DNA of 64,000 bases, taken from NCBI GenBank assembly GCA_963971575.1, contig OZ020612.1, positions 31,165,916-31,229,915 on the forward strand, in the 5' to 3' direction. This stretch comes from Liopterus haemorrhoidalis (lineage: Eukaryota; Arthropoda; Insecta; Coleoptera; Dytiscidae). Below are positions 32,838 through 43,572 of the stretch, piece after piece. The notes under the pieces were generated by a model. It saw nothing but the letters and a program-made list of their open reading frames with translations. It did not search any database and had not been told where the DNA came from. Position 1 is the first letter of the stretch; every line of letters starts with the position of its first letter. The translations under genes and the position numbers were made by a program.

Positions 32838-33247
32838 GAATAAGGTGACCAAACGTCCCGGGCCGGGACAGTCCCGAATTTCCGCCTTTCGTCCCGATTT
32901 TTTTCAGAGGAAATACTTGTCCCGAATTTGGGTTTTTTGTCCCGAATTGTCCCGAATTTTAGAAAAGGTACTTATTATTAACAATTATTTTTAATATATT
33001 TCAATTGAAATTATTTTTACAAAACTTGAACTAAAAAAAAATTTACCGAAAGGGTATTTTTTTGATGAACAGCTTTTGGACAAGTGAGAAGGCTCAACTT
33101 GATGTAAACACATTAAAAGCAATATTACTGATTAAAGTAAATTCTCAAGAAAACTATGAGGACTTTTATAAAATGCTTCAAAGCAAAAAAGACCTACTCA
33201 AAAAGATCCATAGTTCGAAAAAATATAAAAAGTTTTCTACTAAGTAA
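32838..33247 (+). pseudogene. hAT-like relic with C-terminal dimerisation peptide
   Basis: GGTGACCAAACGTCCCGGGC at 32847 is typical of a transposon terminus. The open 33062-33247 gives MNSFWTSEKAQLDVNTLKAI and NSQENYEDFYKMLQSKKDLL, ending HSSKKYKKFSTK. This resembles the C-terminus of hAT-related proteins found in many arthropod genomes. The rest of the transposase is absent and the second terminus was not found. Confidence 0.45.
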
Positions 33248-33439
33248 TTTTAATTGACAAATTTAAAATTCATTTAAAAAAATACTGTGATTTTAATAAT
33301 GTTTCTTTTAATAATATAAGTTAATTATCTGTGATTGAAAATTTTTATTTATTATAAATTATAAATATAATATATTTATACCATATATTATATGGTATAC
33401 AATTTGTATTAAAAAAATAATAATTAGACAATTTTATTT

Positions 33440-33980
33440 GATATTTGAATAATCAAGCCTCCCTCCACCGTATTTGAGCTCCTTCCAGCACTATCAGATA
33501 TGTCACCAGGCCAACAGTATCAATTCCAAGAAGTGACACTGAAGAAAGTATTAAATTCAATAATAAATAACCAATCGTTGGAATTTGGCAATTCATACAA
33601 ACATCATGGACTTCGGCTTGGGAACCATGTAAGATACCCACTTCAGGCTTAGGAACCTAGAATAAGCTGCCCAATCATTGGCTTGGGAACCGGACAGATA
33701 CCCACACAAGGCTTTGGAACCTTAACGAAGAAACCAAACTAGAGACTTGGGATGCTCAACCAAGAAACCCACCCGTGGCTGGTATTGCACGGCTATCGGG
33801 CGTGAACCCTATGGCGATGGGGTTACTGGTTCAAGTTTCTGAACTGGTAGTGACAATGTCACTATGGATCAACGCAATTTAGGTACTTATAATGCCTGTA
33901 TAAAACAAACAAGATGAAAAATAATGGAATGCATGCGATATTGCGATAGCAGCATGTGATAGAACCGTTCTCAACGTTGT
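33440..33980. repeat. Degenerate ~58-bp repeats in foldback interior
   Basis: The motif GGCTTGGGAACC recurs with variation at 33607, 33645, 33682, 33710 and about 33750, alternating with ACCCAC-type motifs. No coding evidence. Confidence 0.5.
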
Positions 33981-34511
33981 TCCTATTTCTAAGGCCTTAT
34001 ATACCAGGGATGAAAAACCAATCCTACTTTTTTAGGGGGTTTAAAACATGCTCTTTTTAATTAAAATAATTTAAGACAGTTTCCAGAAGGTATATTTTTG
34101 TAAAAGTGGGCTAAATATACCCTGTTTTTAGCATTTTCACAAAAATCATCAATTTTACACTCAATTTCTGAGCTAATGAAAAATATTAGGAGTGTGAAAT
34201 TTTATATTCGTGAACCTTGTATTGATAAGTTATTATGTACAAAATTTCACGTTTATCGTACCTTTACTTTCAGAGGTATAAAAAGCCAAACTTTAAAATT
34301 TTTTCGAGTTTTCGAATTTTTAGGCCAAGTTTGATCCTAATTTTCTTCACGGAAATCGCTCATGAAGATTTGTTTATTATTTTGTTTAATAGAGCGCAAA
34401 AGGTTGTATAAGATGGCAAAGTTTTGTTTCTCTCAACAAAATATTGCCAGAGATACTGTGTCTCAAAGTTGCCGAAATCTCGGAGTGATTCCATAGAAGG
34501 CTGCGGAAGGA

Positions 34512-34861
34512 GGTGTTATAACCTACTCCTCATGTCATTAAACTATATTGTAACACAACACTTACACTCGTACCATTTATTTACTGACTACACATATCTC
34601 ACGTTGAAACATAACATTATATTGTCATTCGTACACGAAATACAAGATAAAGACAGATCAACACTTTCAGTTATGAAATGCAATAATTATGTTTTTTATA
34701 TGAGATTAGTTTGAACATTCAAATAGTTAACATCTTTCAGTACTAAATCAGCCAGTCTGATATCATGTTAGAATTCGTGTAAATGTAATGTAATAAAAAT
34801 TTAAATTAATAAATTAAATTTAACTTTTTAAAAATCCAAAGAACAACATTGAACTTTAATT
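34512..34861 (+). repeat. Gypsy1 3' LTR
   Basis: About 350 bp. Starts around GTGTTATAAC after purine-rich GGAAGGAGG, carries ~30 bp not in the 5' LTR, then follows it to GAACTTTAATT. TSD TATA follows. Confidence 0.82.
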
Positions 34862-34869
34862 TATATATT

Positions 34870-36054
34870 TACGACGGTTACCTGTTATGTTTTTACAAAC
34901 GACAATTAGATGGCAATATTGAAATGTGTCATTGCTATATTCGTAAAATTTGACATTTGATATTGTGAAATCAGTGGCAGCTTATAAATTGACCGAGTAG
35001 TTTGTTGACAGTGAGCGTTAAAAAAAACAAGTTTGTGAAAAAATGGATATTACTCGTGAAGGTTTTCTTTTGGTAATTAAGCACCATCAGAAAAGACTGT
35101 TTATAATTGGTTTGCAAAATTATGTCGTGGTCGTGCCGTCAGTAATGAATCTTGTGAGGGTCGACCAAAATCATCGATACTGGGCGCAAAATTATTGAAG
35201 TAGATCGGGATGTGGCTTACCGTGAGATAGAGGTATCCTTTGGCATATCGCAGACTGCAATACATTCGATTTTGCATAAACATTTAGCAGTGACACAGAT
35301 CTGTTCTCGATGGATTTTGCATAATTTGACCGAAGCTCAAGAAAAGGCTCGTGTTGATTTGTGTAAGGGAATGCTAAAAAAACTAACCTAACCTAGGCAC
35401 TGCAAAATCCTTATACAATATCGTTACAGGTGACGAAACTTGGATTTATTCATATGAACCGGAAACTAAGCAACAATCCACTGTTTGGGTATTCCAAGAT
35501 GAACCGAAACTCACAAAAGTTGTTTGTTTACGAAGTACTTCCAAAAAAATGATCGCTTGTTTCTTCGGTTGTACTGGACATTTCGCATCCATTCTTTTAG
35601 AGGATCGGAGAACAGTTAATGCTGAATGGTATACAGCAATTTATTTGCTAGAAGTCATTGACAAAATCAGGAAAAACAACCAAAAACGTCGTATCATTCT
35701 TCATCATGACAATGCAAGCTTCCACACAATATCTAATTAATGTCTCATTACCTGTATTCATCTGATTTATACCCTTACGACTTTTTTCCCCAATGTCAAA
35801 CAAAAAATGCTTGGATAGCGATTTTCATCACCTCAAGAAGCTCATCAAGGCACCTAATTGAAGCTTTTGAAGACCATGTTTTTGAGATACCAACTTCAGA
35901 GTGGAAAATATATTTCGAGAATTGGTTCGAACGCATAAAAAAGTGTATATATCTTAAAGGCGGATATTTTGAAAAGCAATGAAAGAGTTTATTAAAAAAA
36001 AAAAAATCCTTCTTAGTTTTTGTAAAAATTTAAAAGATAAGGGTACCTTACGTA
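34870..36054 (+). mobile_element. Mariner-type transposon
   Basis: Left end ACGACGGTTACCTGTTATG and right end (inverted) ACGTAAGGTACCCTTATCTT are similar over ~22 bp. It begins just after the Gypsy1 TSD. TSD is not clear. One degenerate transposase. Confidence 0.7.
35043..35981 (+). pseudogene. Mariner transposase
   Basis: Starts at 35043 (MDITREGFLLVIKHHQ). KTVYNWFAKLCRGRA and ESCEGRPKSS (DNA-binding half), first Asp in TGDETWIYSYEPETKQQS (~35430), second in RRIILHHDNASFHT (~35705), third (Asp) in the degenerate SSDLYPYDFF (~35765; canonical SPDLAPCDFF). Ends WFERIKKCIYLKGGYFEK at 35979. Stops and shifts at about 35095-35400 and 35739. Spacing fits DD34D mariner. Confidence 0.85.
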
Positions 36055-36061
36055 TACGGGG

Positions 36062-36600
36062 GGGGTGGATATAAACTTAAATATATAGACTGAAAATAAC
36101 ATAAAATATGAAAAATAATTTAGCAGCCGTTGAAATCTAACCCATGTCGGCGAATTACATAATATCAGCAATATATTTACTAGTTAATTAGCGCACACAG
36201 CTATAGAAGCACTGCTTAATTTAAATTTAAATATAATTGTATGCATGTATGTATGTATGTATGTATGTATGTATGTATGTATGTATGTATGTATGTATGT
36301 ATGCTACCACAAAATTAAAGAAAAGCTACACTGATTTAAAAAAAATTACACCATCCTATTCATGGCATCATCTATGGCAGTGGCCCCGCAGGAAAAGTTC
36401 ATAATGGCCATAACACCTGGCCATTTGTCGAACTTTCGGGCCTGATGATCCCGCGTACCCTCAATCACGCAAGGGAAGTTCATAATGGTCGCAACACCTG
36501 ACCATATAGAGCTTTTGGGCCTGATGATCCCACACATCCTGAATCACGTATCATTCATCATCACGTAGGAGACAGTTCAAAGAAGCCGATAGTGGGAATA
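36062..36600. repeat. Helitron-like 5' repeat with ATGT microsatellite
   Basis: A perfect (TATG)n tract, about 62 bp, at 36241-36302, followed by TTCATGGCATCATCTATGGC, then a ~90-bp imperfect duplication (CCTGGCCATTTG.. / CCTGACCATATA.., each with CGGGCCTGATGATCC-type sequence). Similar CACCAG-TTCATGGCATC sequence at 52625 and 53235 follows a GTATGTATG tract there too. No gene. Confidence 0.6.
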
Positions 36601-36711
36601 GGCTTATCTGTTGTCTATTTTATCTCCCACTTAAATTTCTACCCTCGTGTTTGCCGTGCGTGGAGACCCGCAACGCCGGAGAATATCCTGGAATAACTGG
36701 TATCCATTTCA

Positions 36712-36873
36712 ATGGATACCAGTGAGAGCCAAACCATCAAAAAGGGAGTCCAACTGTGTCCATCAAGGCACCTGGACAAACAAGACGTGGCCGAGAAAAT
36801 GGCTGTTGACCCGCAACCTAAGGGTAAACCAAAGATCATTAGGTTGCGGGGTAACTCCCCTATACAAAAATGA
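36712..36873 (+). CDS. End of I-LINE ORF1 (54 codons), ATGA overlap with ORF2
   Basis: In-frame from ATG 36712 (MDTSESQTIKKGVQLCPS) to TGA 36871-36873. It contains no recognised domain, only a basic C-terminus (KPKIIRLRGNS). Its stop overlaps the ORF2 start as ATGA (36870-36873), an arrangement used for termination-reinitiation in some insect LINEs. It is either the truncated end of ORF1 or a short leader ORF. A 12-bp-arm hairpin (36697-36722) sits at its start. Confidence 0.5.
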   Translation: MDTSESQTIKKGVQLCPSRHLDKQDVAEKMAVDPQPKGKPKIIRLRGNSPIQK

Positions 36874-37547
36874 GTGGTCCACTAATACAGTGGAACTGTA
36901 ATGGTGTATTTCAGCGCTACGAAGAACTACGACTCTTACTGTTGGATTTTGCGCCTTCAAGTGTCTGTCTACAGGAAACAAATTTGAAGGAAACTGACAC
37001 ATTCTCTCCTCGAGGATACTCCGTGTTTCGTACGGATTTCCTTACGGAGGTACGAGCATGTAACGGCGTGGCAATTCTCGTTAGAGACACCTTGTACCAC
37101 GATCTTGTAGACATTGACACTGAGTTGCAGGTCGTAGCAGTTCGTGTTGCACTCCCCATCAAAGTGATGATTTGTTCCATCTACCTTCCCCCTGGTGTTC
37201 GAACTGACATCCGAGATGTCGTGAATGTCATCGATCAACTCCCACCACCCTTCATACTACTTGGGGATTTTAGCGCCTACAATGTGTGTTGGGGATCGGT
37301 GCGAAACGATCGACGGGGACGTTACCTGGAGAATATGTTCAACGATATGAATTTGAGCTTTTTAAACGACAGCAGACCCACGCAATTTTGTGCAACGACG
37401 GGTACATTCAGTGCAATAGCTTTTAGCATCGTGTCAGGAGCCATAGCTGCTTTGTTCAAATGGGATGTGCATGACGACCTGTGCGGTAGTGATCACTTTC
37501 CAGTCCTCTTAAGGCTTTTGTTAAATACTGTAACCGAATCCCGCTAG
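36870..37547 (+). pseudogene. I-LINE apurinic-type endonuclease
   Basis: 225-aa open frame from ATG 36870: QWNCNGVFQRYEELRLLLLD, VCLQETNLKE (catalytic Glu), ICSIYLPPG, LLGDFSAYNVCWGS (usual GDFNAHN, Asn to Ser), and GSDHFPVLL (catalytic Asp-His). It nicks target DNA to prime reverse transcription. The frame ends at 37547 just before a MITE. After it, KADWTKFAESF and PVPWWNDECDLALRERRHL (37742-37990) continue the endonuclease-RT linker. Confidence 0.85.
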
Positions 37548-37556
37548 CGACAGTGG

Positions 37557-37741
37557 CAGGGCCGACGTGAGGCATGTGCAGCATGTACGGTGGCACAAGG
37601 CCGCGCGGTCAACAGCAGGCCCCGCGGTTCAATAACAGGCCCTGCGCCTGGTCTTCACTTGGAGTTGAGGACCTTTTTTTTGCTCTTCACTTGGATCTGG
37701 GAGGTGAGAACCTTTTCTTGCTCTTCTCGCACATGGCCCTG
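37557..37741. mobile_element. hAT-type MITE in I-LINE
   Basis: Ends CAGGGCCGACG and ATGGCCCTG. 8-bp flanks GACAGTGG and CACAGTGA match at 6 of 8. Shares its interior (GGTCAACAGCAGGCCCCGCG, GATCTGGGAGGTGAG) with 28061-28298. Confidence 0.78.
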
Positions 37742-37945
37742 CACAGTGAGTTCTTTGGAAGGCAGATTGGACCAAGTTCGCAGAATCATTCTCCTCTGAG
37801 GATATTCCGAACTTGACCGTAGAAGAGGGGGTGAACTATTTCACAGATAACGCGAGCGCGGCTAACAGCAGCATACTGGTGTCATCCACACAGCCCCGTC
37901 GAGTTCCCGTTCCCTGGTGGAACGACGAATGCGACTTGGCGCTAC

Positions 37946-38700
37946 GTGAAAGGAGACACCTCTTCAATACATTCCGTCGTTGCCCAACAGAGAAAAACAT
38001 CATTTCTTCGAGCGAAAGCTCGTGTTAAGAAGATTATGAAAGACAGCAAGCGCGAATCATGGCACAATTATGTGAAGGAATCGCATATAATTCTTATCCC
38101 CAAAGTAAGGAAAGATAAACACTTGCCCTCTAGCTATAGACCTATATCGCTGACCAGTTGTGTCTGCAAACTCTTGGAGCATATGATCAGCAAGCGTCTT
38201 ATTTGGTTTTTAGAATCAAATGAGTTGCTGGCCAACACACAGTGCGGCTTTCGCCGTCACCGCTCAACAGCAGATCATCTTGTCAGACTAGAGACAGCTA
38301 TCAGGAATGCTTTCGTTGAAAACAAACACCTAGTAGCTGTAATTGTCGATATTGAGAAAGCCTATGACACTGCATGGATATATGGTATTCTCCGTACACT
38401 ACATTCCTTGGGTCTCCGGGGACGCTTGATGTTCTTTTTAAAAAACTTCATGTCGAACCGGCGCTTCAGGGTGCGGATCGGAAATAACCTGTCACAAATT
38501 TTCGCACTGGACAATGAGGTCCCACAAGGCTCCATACTGAGCGTTAGGCTATTTTTGATTGCCATTAACGGTGCAGCTCCATGTATTCGATTACCTGCAG
38601 AGTTCGATATTTGTCGACGACATTGGTATCTTTGTCGCCGGACAAAAGACTAGTACAATCGAACGTCAGTTTCAGTAACCGAAAATGGCTTCAAATTCTC
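37946..38700 (+). pseudogene. I-LINE reverse transcriptase
   Basis: RT blocks: HIILIPKVRKDKHLPSSYRP, ISLTSCVCKLLEHMI, QCGFRRHRSTADHLVRL, VAVIVDIEKAYDTAW (first catalytic Asp, ~38350), NEVPQGSILSVRLF, and FVDD (~38610) reached after a one-base shift, so the open frame reads the catalytic block wrongly. The thumb continues at 38714-39300 (SRFLSLRFDSRLTWRAHFL, GAFRTSPIPSLL, LRTFDILSDID). The frame is disrupted at 38035, 38600 and 39050. Confidence 0.85.
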
Positions 38701-39760
38701 GACCAGCAAAACTGTGTGTGTCCATTTTTGTAGGAAAAGGGGTGTTAATCTCAACCCTGCACTCAGGCTAAATGGAACACAGTTACCATTTACCGATACT
38801 TCCAGATTTCTGAGTCTCAGATTTGACAGTCGTCTAACTTGGCGGGCACATTTTTTGTCCATCAAGAAAAATTGCCAAAAGTTGCTCAATTTGTTGCGGG
38901 TCCTCAGTCACAAGACATGGGGTGCAGACCGCACGTCATGTTGTGTTTATATTGTTCTCTAGTGCGCTCTAAGCTGGACTATGGATGTCTAACTTATGGG
39001 TCAGCTAAATACCAAGAGATAAGATTCTTGACACTGTACATCACACTGGGGTTAGATTGACCACAGGTGCATTTCGCACCAGCCCAATACCAAGCCTGTT
39101 GTGTGAAGCAGGTGAACCCTCATTGTACAATCGTCGTAAAATTCTATCCCTGCGGTATATGGCTGCACTCAGTGCCAAGCCAGATCATCCCGCGTATGAC
39201 CCTATTCTACAAAATAGGCATACAGAGATTTATGACAGAAAACCAAGAGCTAATAAGCCTTTTGGTCTGAGGACTTTCGACATTTTGAGTGATATTGATT
39301 CACTTCCGGTGTGCCTCAAGGGTATCACCTGGGTCCTTTACTTTTTATTTGTTACATAAACGATATAGGTCAGATTTTCGAAAACTTCGAATTTTTACTT
39401 TTTGCAGATGACCTGAAAATTTTTAAGAGTATCGATTCACAGGTAGATTGTTATTATTTGCAAAATGACTTGAATACATTTTACAAATATTGTGCCGAAA
39501 ATTGTCTCTCCCTCAATGTTGATGCCTCAGTGAAGTGTTTTGCAATGACTTTTACAAGGAAACGTGCGGTTTTCTGAATCAAATGCAGATAGACTTTAGT
39601 AACTTTAACTCTATTTTAGTGTGTGAAAGTATTCCCATAAATCTGTTATTTTGGGAATAACCCAGCAAGGTCACAATCCTTTTTCTATAGTTCATTAATT
39701 TATCGTATAAATATTCAATAACTGTTAAAACCTGACGAGGGCACCATTTGTCCGTTCAGC

Positions 39761-40504
39761 ATGTCTTCGTGTGCCGAGTGTTCAAGACTAATCACCGACC
39801 GGGCGCTCTCTGTTGTTTGTGATATGTGTAAGCTACATGTTCATATTGCGTGTTCCAACCTATCAACTGATGACGTAAAACGCGTCACAAGGCAAAAATC
39901 TAGGAATTTGAAATATTTTTGCACAAAATGCTCAGAGGAAAGTGATGAACTTTCCGGCCTCACAAAGCTCTTAAACAATTTAATGGACAGAATGCTTAAA
40001 ATTGAGGAAAAAATCTCTTGCACCACTGACATTTCACCAAAATTGTTTGAAGATCTGTTAGTAGAATTAAATGACCGCCAAAATCGCCAGAAAAATATCA
40101 TTATATATGATCTACAAATAGCATGATGATACATCAGGAAAATCCGACGGTGAAGCTGTTAATGATATTTGGTTAAAAATATCAAACAACACCGAATTGA
40201 GCTTTCAGCTGTTACACGCCTAGGAAAAATTAAAAATGATAATAAACCCTGTCCTGTCAAGCTGACGCAGCGCAATGTCTCCGAGGCTCGAATCATACTA
40301 AAAAATAAACGCTGCTTATTACAATCTGATTTTAGCCACGTTTCAATTGGTAATTACCAAACGCCTAGACAGAGGAACTATCTGGCCCAGTTGCGTGAAG
40401 AGCTCAGCGTTCGCATGAAAAATGGTGAAACCAATCTTACCATTAAATATATTAACGGCCTGCTTACAATTATCGAGAAACCAATCGCCTCAAAAAATGC
40501 TTAA
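39761..40504 (+). pseudogene. LINE ORF1: PHD finger, coiled coil, RRM-like
   Basis: From ATG 39761: Cys/His finger CAECSRLITDRALSVVCDMC then HVHIACSNLS and CTKC (PHD-like, residues 4-65); coiled coil LLNNLMDRMLKIEEKI; NRQKNIIIYDLQ, the start of an RNA-binding fold. A frameshift near 40125 separates it from 40169-40504, with VKLTQRNVSEARIILKNKRC and RQRNYLAQLREELSVRMKNG. Binds element RNA in related families. Two frames with one shift. Confidence 0.75.
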
Positions 40505-40589
40505 GCATTCTTTTACACTAATCTTGCTTCTATTTGTGCTAAATTTGATGATTTTTTGATGACTGTTATTAAAATAAAACATGTATACT

Positions 40590-42641
40590 GATCACCGAAA
40601 CTTGGCTAACACCGTCGCATTCGTCATCTATATACAAGATTCCTGGGTATGTTCTACACCGATGTGACCGAGTAGGCCGTTAGGGAGGAGGTGTTTGTAT
40701 GTATTTTCTAGAAACTGTATTGAGCAATCGTCATCTTGAAAACCTAAATATAACAATTACAAATATGGAATCTCTTTGGGTGTCTGTAAAAATTTTTTCG
40801 CTTGAATTTCTGCCTGTAGTTATTTATCAAGAGCCTACATCGCTAATGGAAGACGACATCCACTTGTTCGATACGATTCAAAAATTATCTGATAAACCTA
40901 AAAACCTAAAAACCTAATTACATTTGGTGATTTCAACTTTTCTAAAATTTCATGGCCGATAAGAGACAGCAGTGATGGACTTCCACCCAAATTTTGTTTA
41001 CGAAATTGATTGTAGATTCCAATTTATCTCAACTCATCTCTCAGCCTACGCAATTTCGTAACTCTCAGACACCATCGACGCTTGATTTAACTAACCAACA
41101 ACTCAAGCTTATTTAGTGATATTAACTATCTTTCACCCTATCTTTCACATCATTGGAATTTCTGACCATGCGGGTATTTTGGCTTCAACTCAAGTTATCA
41201 TTAATCCAGTTGGTTACATTACCCAGCGCAAAAATATTTGGAATGCCAACTTCTCAGCCATCAATGAATCTCTTTCAACTACCGATTCTTCTGTTATGCT
41301 TAATGATCTAAACGCTAACGATCAATGGGATGTTCTCCGTAACCACTTATTACATTGTACCACTAAATTTACTCCAGTCCGCTCTCAAAATTTTACTTCA
41401 GTGAAAAAGTGGTTCACTGCATATCACAATAAATTACAACAAGAAAAATGTCGTCTCTGGAAGAAATATAAGAAAAATCCCAGCCAGGATCTATACAGGC
41501 AGCATCGACAACTATCAAACAAATTAACCTTTGAAATCAAGACAGTCTAGAAAAGAATTCGAAAGTAATTTACTTGCTAAAGGTTCCCAGGCTTTTTATA
41601 ACTATGTTCGTTCTTCATTTTGTTCTAATGTTTCTTTACCCGTCTTGAAGAATGCATCTGGAGTAATCCACTCTGATCACCGATTAGTTGCTGATCTATT
41701 TGCTGATGAATTTGTGACTTCCTATACCATCGAGCCCGATGGTCCTTTACCACTACTGGATCAAAATCTACGTGTGAATACCAGTCTGATGGATATCGAA
41801 TTCTCTCCCGATTTGGTTTATAACTTCCATTTGTTATAAATTCTCCATATGCAATGTTTGCCGATGATACGAAGTTTTTCAACAACGTATTGACTGACCA
41901 CTCTAAGATTCAAAACGACCTTAACAAAATTCACCTCTGGACGACTAATTGGCTTCTTCCACTTAACATTACTAAAACATGTGTCTTAGACATTGGACGA
42001 AATAATCCCAGAGCGAACTATACACTGGATGGCGTTACATTAAGCAAGGTTAAGTCGCAGACAGATCTTGGAATTATCGTTACGTAGGATTTAAGCTGGT
42101 CCCAACAAGTTTTATCCTGTGTCAGGAAAGCAAATTATTTGTTGTTTATTATTAGGAAATCGTTTCACCGACCCTCTGCTGAACTTACAATGAGAATATT
42201 CACTACTTATGTCAGACCTATCCTAGAGTTCAGTGTTACAGTGTGGTGTCCTTCATTGCAAAAAGATATAAACTTAATGCAACGACGCAAACGCCGTGCA
42301 ACCAGTCTCTCCCCCGAACTTAAATCTTTACCTTATGAAGCACGTATGCGCGTCCTTTAGCTAACCACCCTCACTGCTCGTCGTCAACGTGGCGATTTTA
42401 TCACCACCTACCGTATACTGCCTGACAAATATACGTGTGACCTGTCCGGCTTATTTGATCGAAGTGTGGATGAAAGACTGCGAGAACATAACCTCAAACT
42501 TTGCCGTGAACGATTTAAGAAGAAAGTGCGTGAGTACTTTATTTCAAACCGGGTATTTCATGCTTGGAATAGCCTACCAGCCGCTGTAGTGAATCCAACA
42601 AATGTTAACAATTATAAGAACAATGTTGATAATGTTTTGTA
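40590..42641 (+). pseudogene. CR1-like LINE ORF2 remnants
   Basis: Endonuclease: LITETWLTPSH (~40590), GGGVCMYF, LITFGDFN-like stretch (~40915), ISDHAGILAST. RT linker: WKKYKKNPSQDLYRQHRQLS. RT: SRQSRKEFESNLLAKGSQAF through FADEFVTSY, then a deletion, then MFADDTKFFNNVLTDHSKIQ (catalytic FADD at ~41857), QTDLGIIVT, ILEFSVTVWCPSLQKDINLM and RVFHAWNSLPAAVVNPTNVN. Stops at several points, including 42085 and 42360. Confidence 0.8.
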
Positions 42642-42821
42642 ACCTTGTGAACCGTATTTTGATTTCTGTATTATTTTTTGTCCTTTATATTGTACAAAAT
42701 TTGTTTGTATATTTTGTTTTCTATGAGAGCCACACAAGCCTAATAATAATAATAATAATAATAATAAGTGATTAGTGGACGCTTGTCAAGACCTGACAAA
42801 CCCCATAATAATAATAATAAC

Positions 42822-43491
42822 ATTATATCCCTACAAATTAAATAACGTTGAAATAAAAAAAGTTAATCTTACGAAAGATCTAGGTGTTATGTTAGAGATT
42901 AAACTTCGTTTCGATCAGCACATAGATTATATCGTAAATAAATCTTATAGAATGCTAGGTTTTGTTTTAAGACAAAGTTTTAACTTTACTAATTCCAAAA
43001 CACTGTTGACCCTGTACAACAGTCTTATTAGACCCAACCTGGAATACTGTACACCAATCTGGAATACTCTGTACTATAAATATATTTACAGCATAGAGCA
43101 AATACAAATTAAATTTATATGGTATTTAGCTCGAAAACGAAACTTAACTTTTCATTTATCAACCTTTGATTCATTTTTAAATGATTTAAATTACAACACG
43201 CTGGAAACTAGAAGAACAAAAAATGATATGATCTTATTATATAAAATTATCAATAGTTTAATATATGTTCAACCATTTATTTCAAATATAAACATATTAG
43301 TACCTCAAAGAAATACTAGATCAAAACATACATTTTACATTAATAATTGCAATACAAACTATTGTCAAAATTCACCTCTAAACCGATGCATGTCGGTCTT
43401 TAATGAGAAATTTAATGCTATACACATATTTAATGGTTCACTTCCAGAGTTCAAATCGAAAATTAATATTATGTTAAACATTACATGTTAA
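42822..43491 (+). pseudogene. Jockey-like LINE RT C-terminal part
   Basis: Open frame from 42775 through 43491 whose real homology starts about 42822. KKVNLTKDLGVMLEIKLRFD, RMLGFVLRQSFNF, LIRPNLEYCTPIWN, then about 130 residues of the LINE C-terminal region ending NIMLNITC. Likely continues 39302-39577. Relatively undamaged. Confidence 0.8.
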
Positions 43492-43572
43492 ATAAAATAA
43501 AATTGTTTCATATTGTATTAAACACATTTATTTATATCATCTGATACATTGTACTATTATTCTGTAAATATA

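Larger units (their letters stand above)
31906..34508. mobile_element. Foldback-type element with ~530-bp inverted arms
   Basis: Left end ATGGGTCATTCCATATCAAG. Arms 32066-32603 and 33981-34508 are inverse and nearly identical (e.g. CATCCCTGGTATATAAGGCC). The left arm extends another ~160 bp outwards (31906-32065) not seen on the right, so the right end is truncated at the Gypsy1 3' LTR. The interior carries a hAT-like relic and degenerate repeats. Open stretches 31850-32149 and 34424-34714 are the two arms in opposite strands, not genes. Confidence 0.82.
25915..34861 (+). mobile_element. Gypsy1, errantivirus-like LTR element with env remnant
   Basis: LTRs begin AGTT and end AACT/AATT, with TSD TATA (25911-25914, 34862-34865). 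Order: LTR, tRNA-Ser-type primer site, gag, protease, RT, RNase H, integrase, envelope-like region, LTR. Many stops and deletions show it is an old, dead copy. Insertions: a LINE in gag (with its own MITE), a small palindromic MITE in RNase H, and a long inverted-repeat element in env. The four-base TATA target and env place it with insect errantiviruses (17.6/297 group). Confidence 0.85.
39580..42820 (+). mobile_element. CR1-like LINE with PHD-type ORF1
   Basis: Contains ORF1 (39761-40504), endonuclease remnants (40590-41500), the RT N-side (41531-41840) joined by deletion to the RT palm and thumb (41855-42640), and a (AAT)n/(TAA)n tail at 42740-42820. 5' UTR about 180 bp. The RT block from fingers to just before FADD is deleted at 41840. 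Confidence 0.78.

Noticed and set aside
36241..36302. Regular repeats considered as a CRISPR-like array
   Set aside because: A 4-bp microsatellite in eukaryotic DNA with no spacers.
36346..36537. 63-codon minus ORF with repeated peptide
   Set aside because: Explained by the ~90-bp duplication in the Helitron-type repeat.
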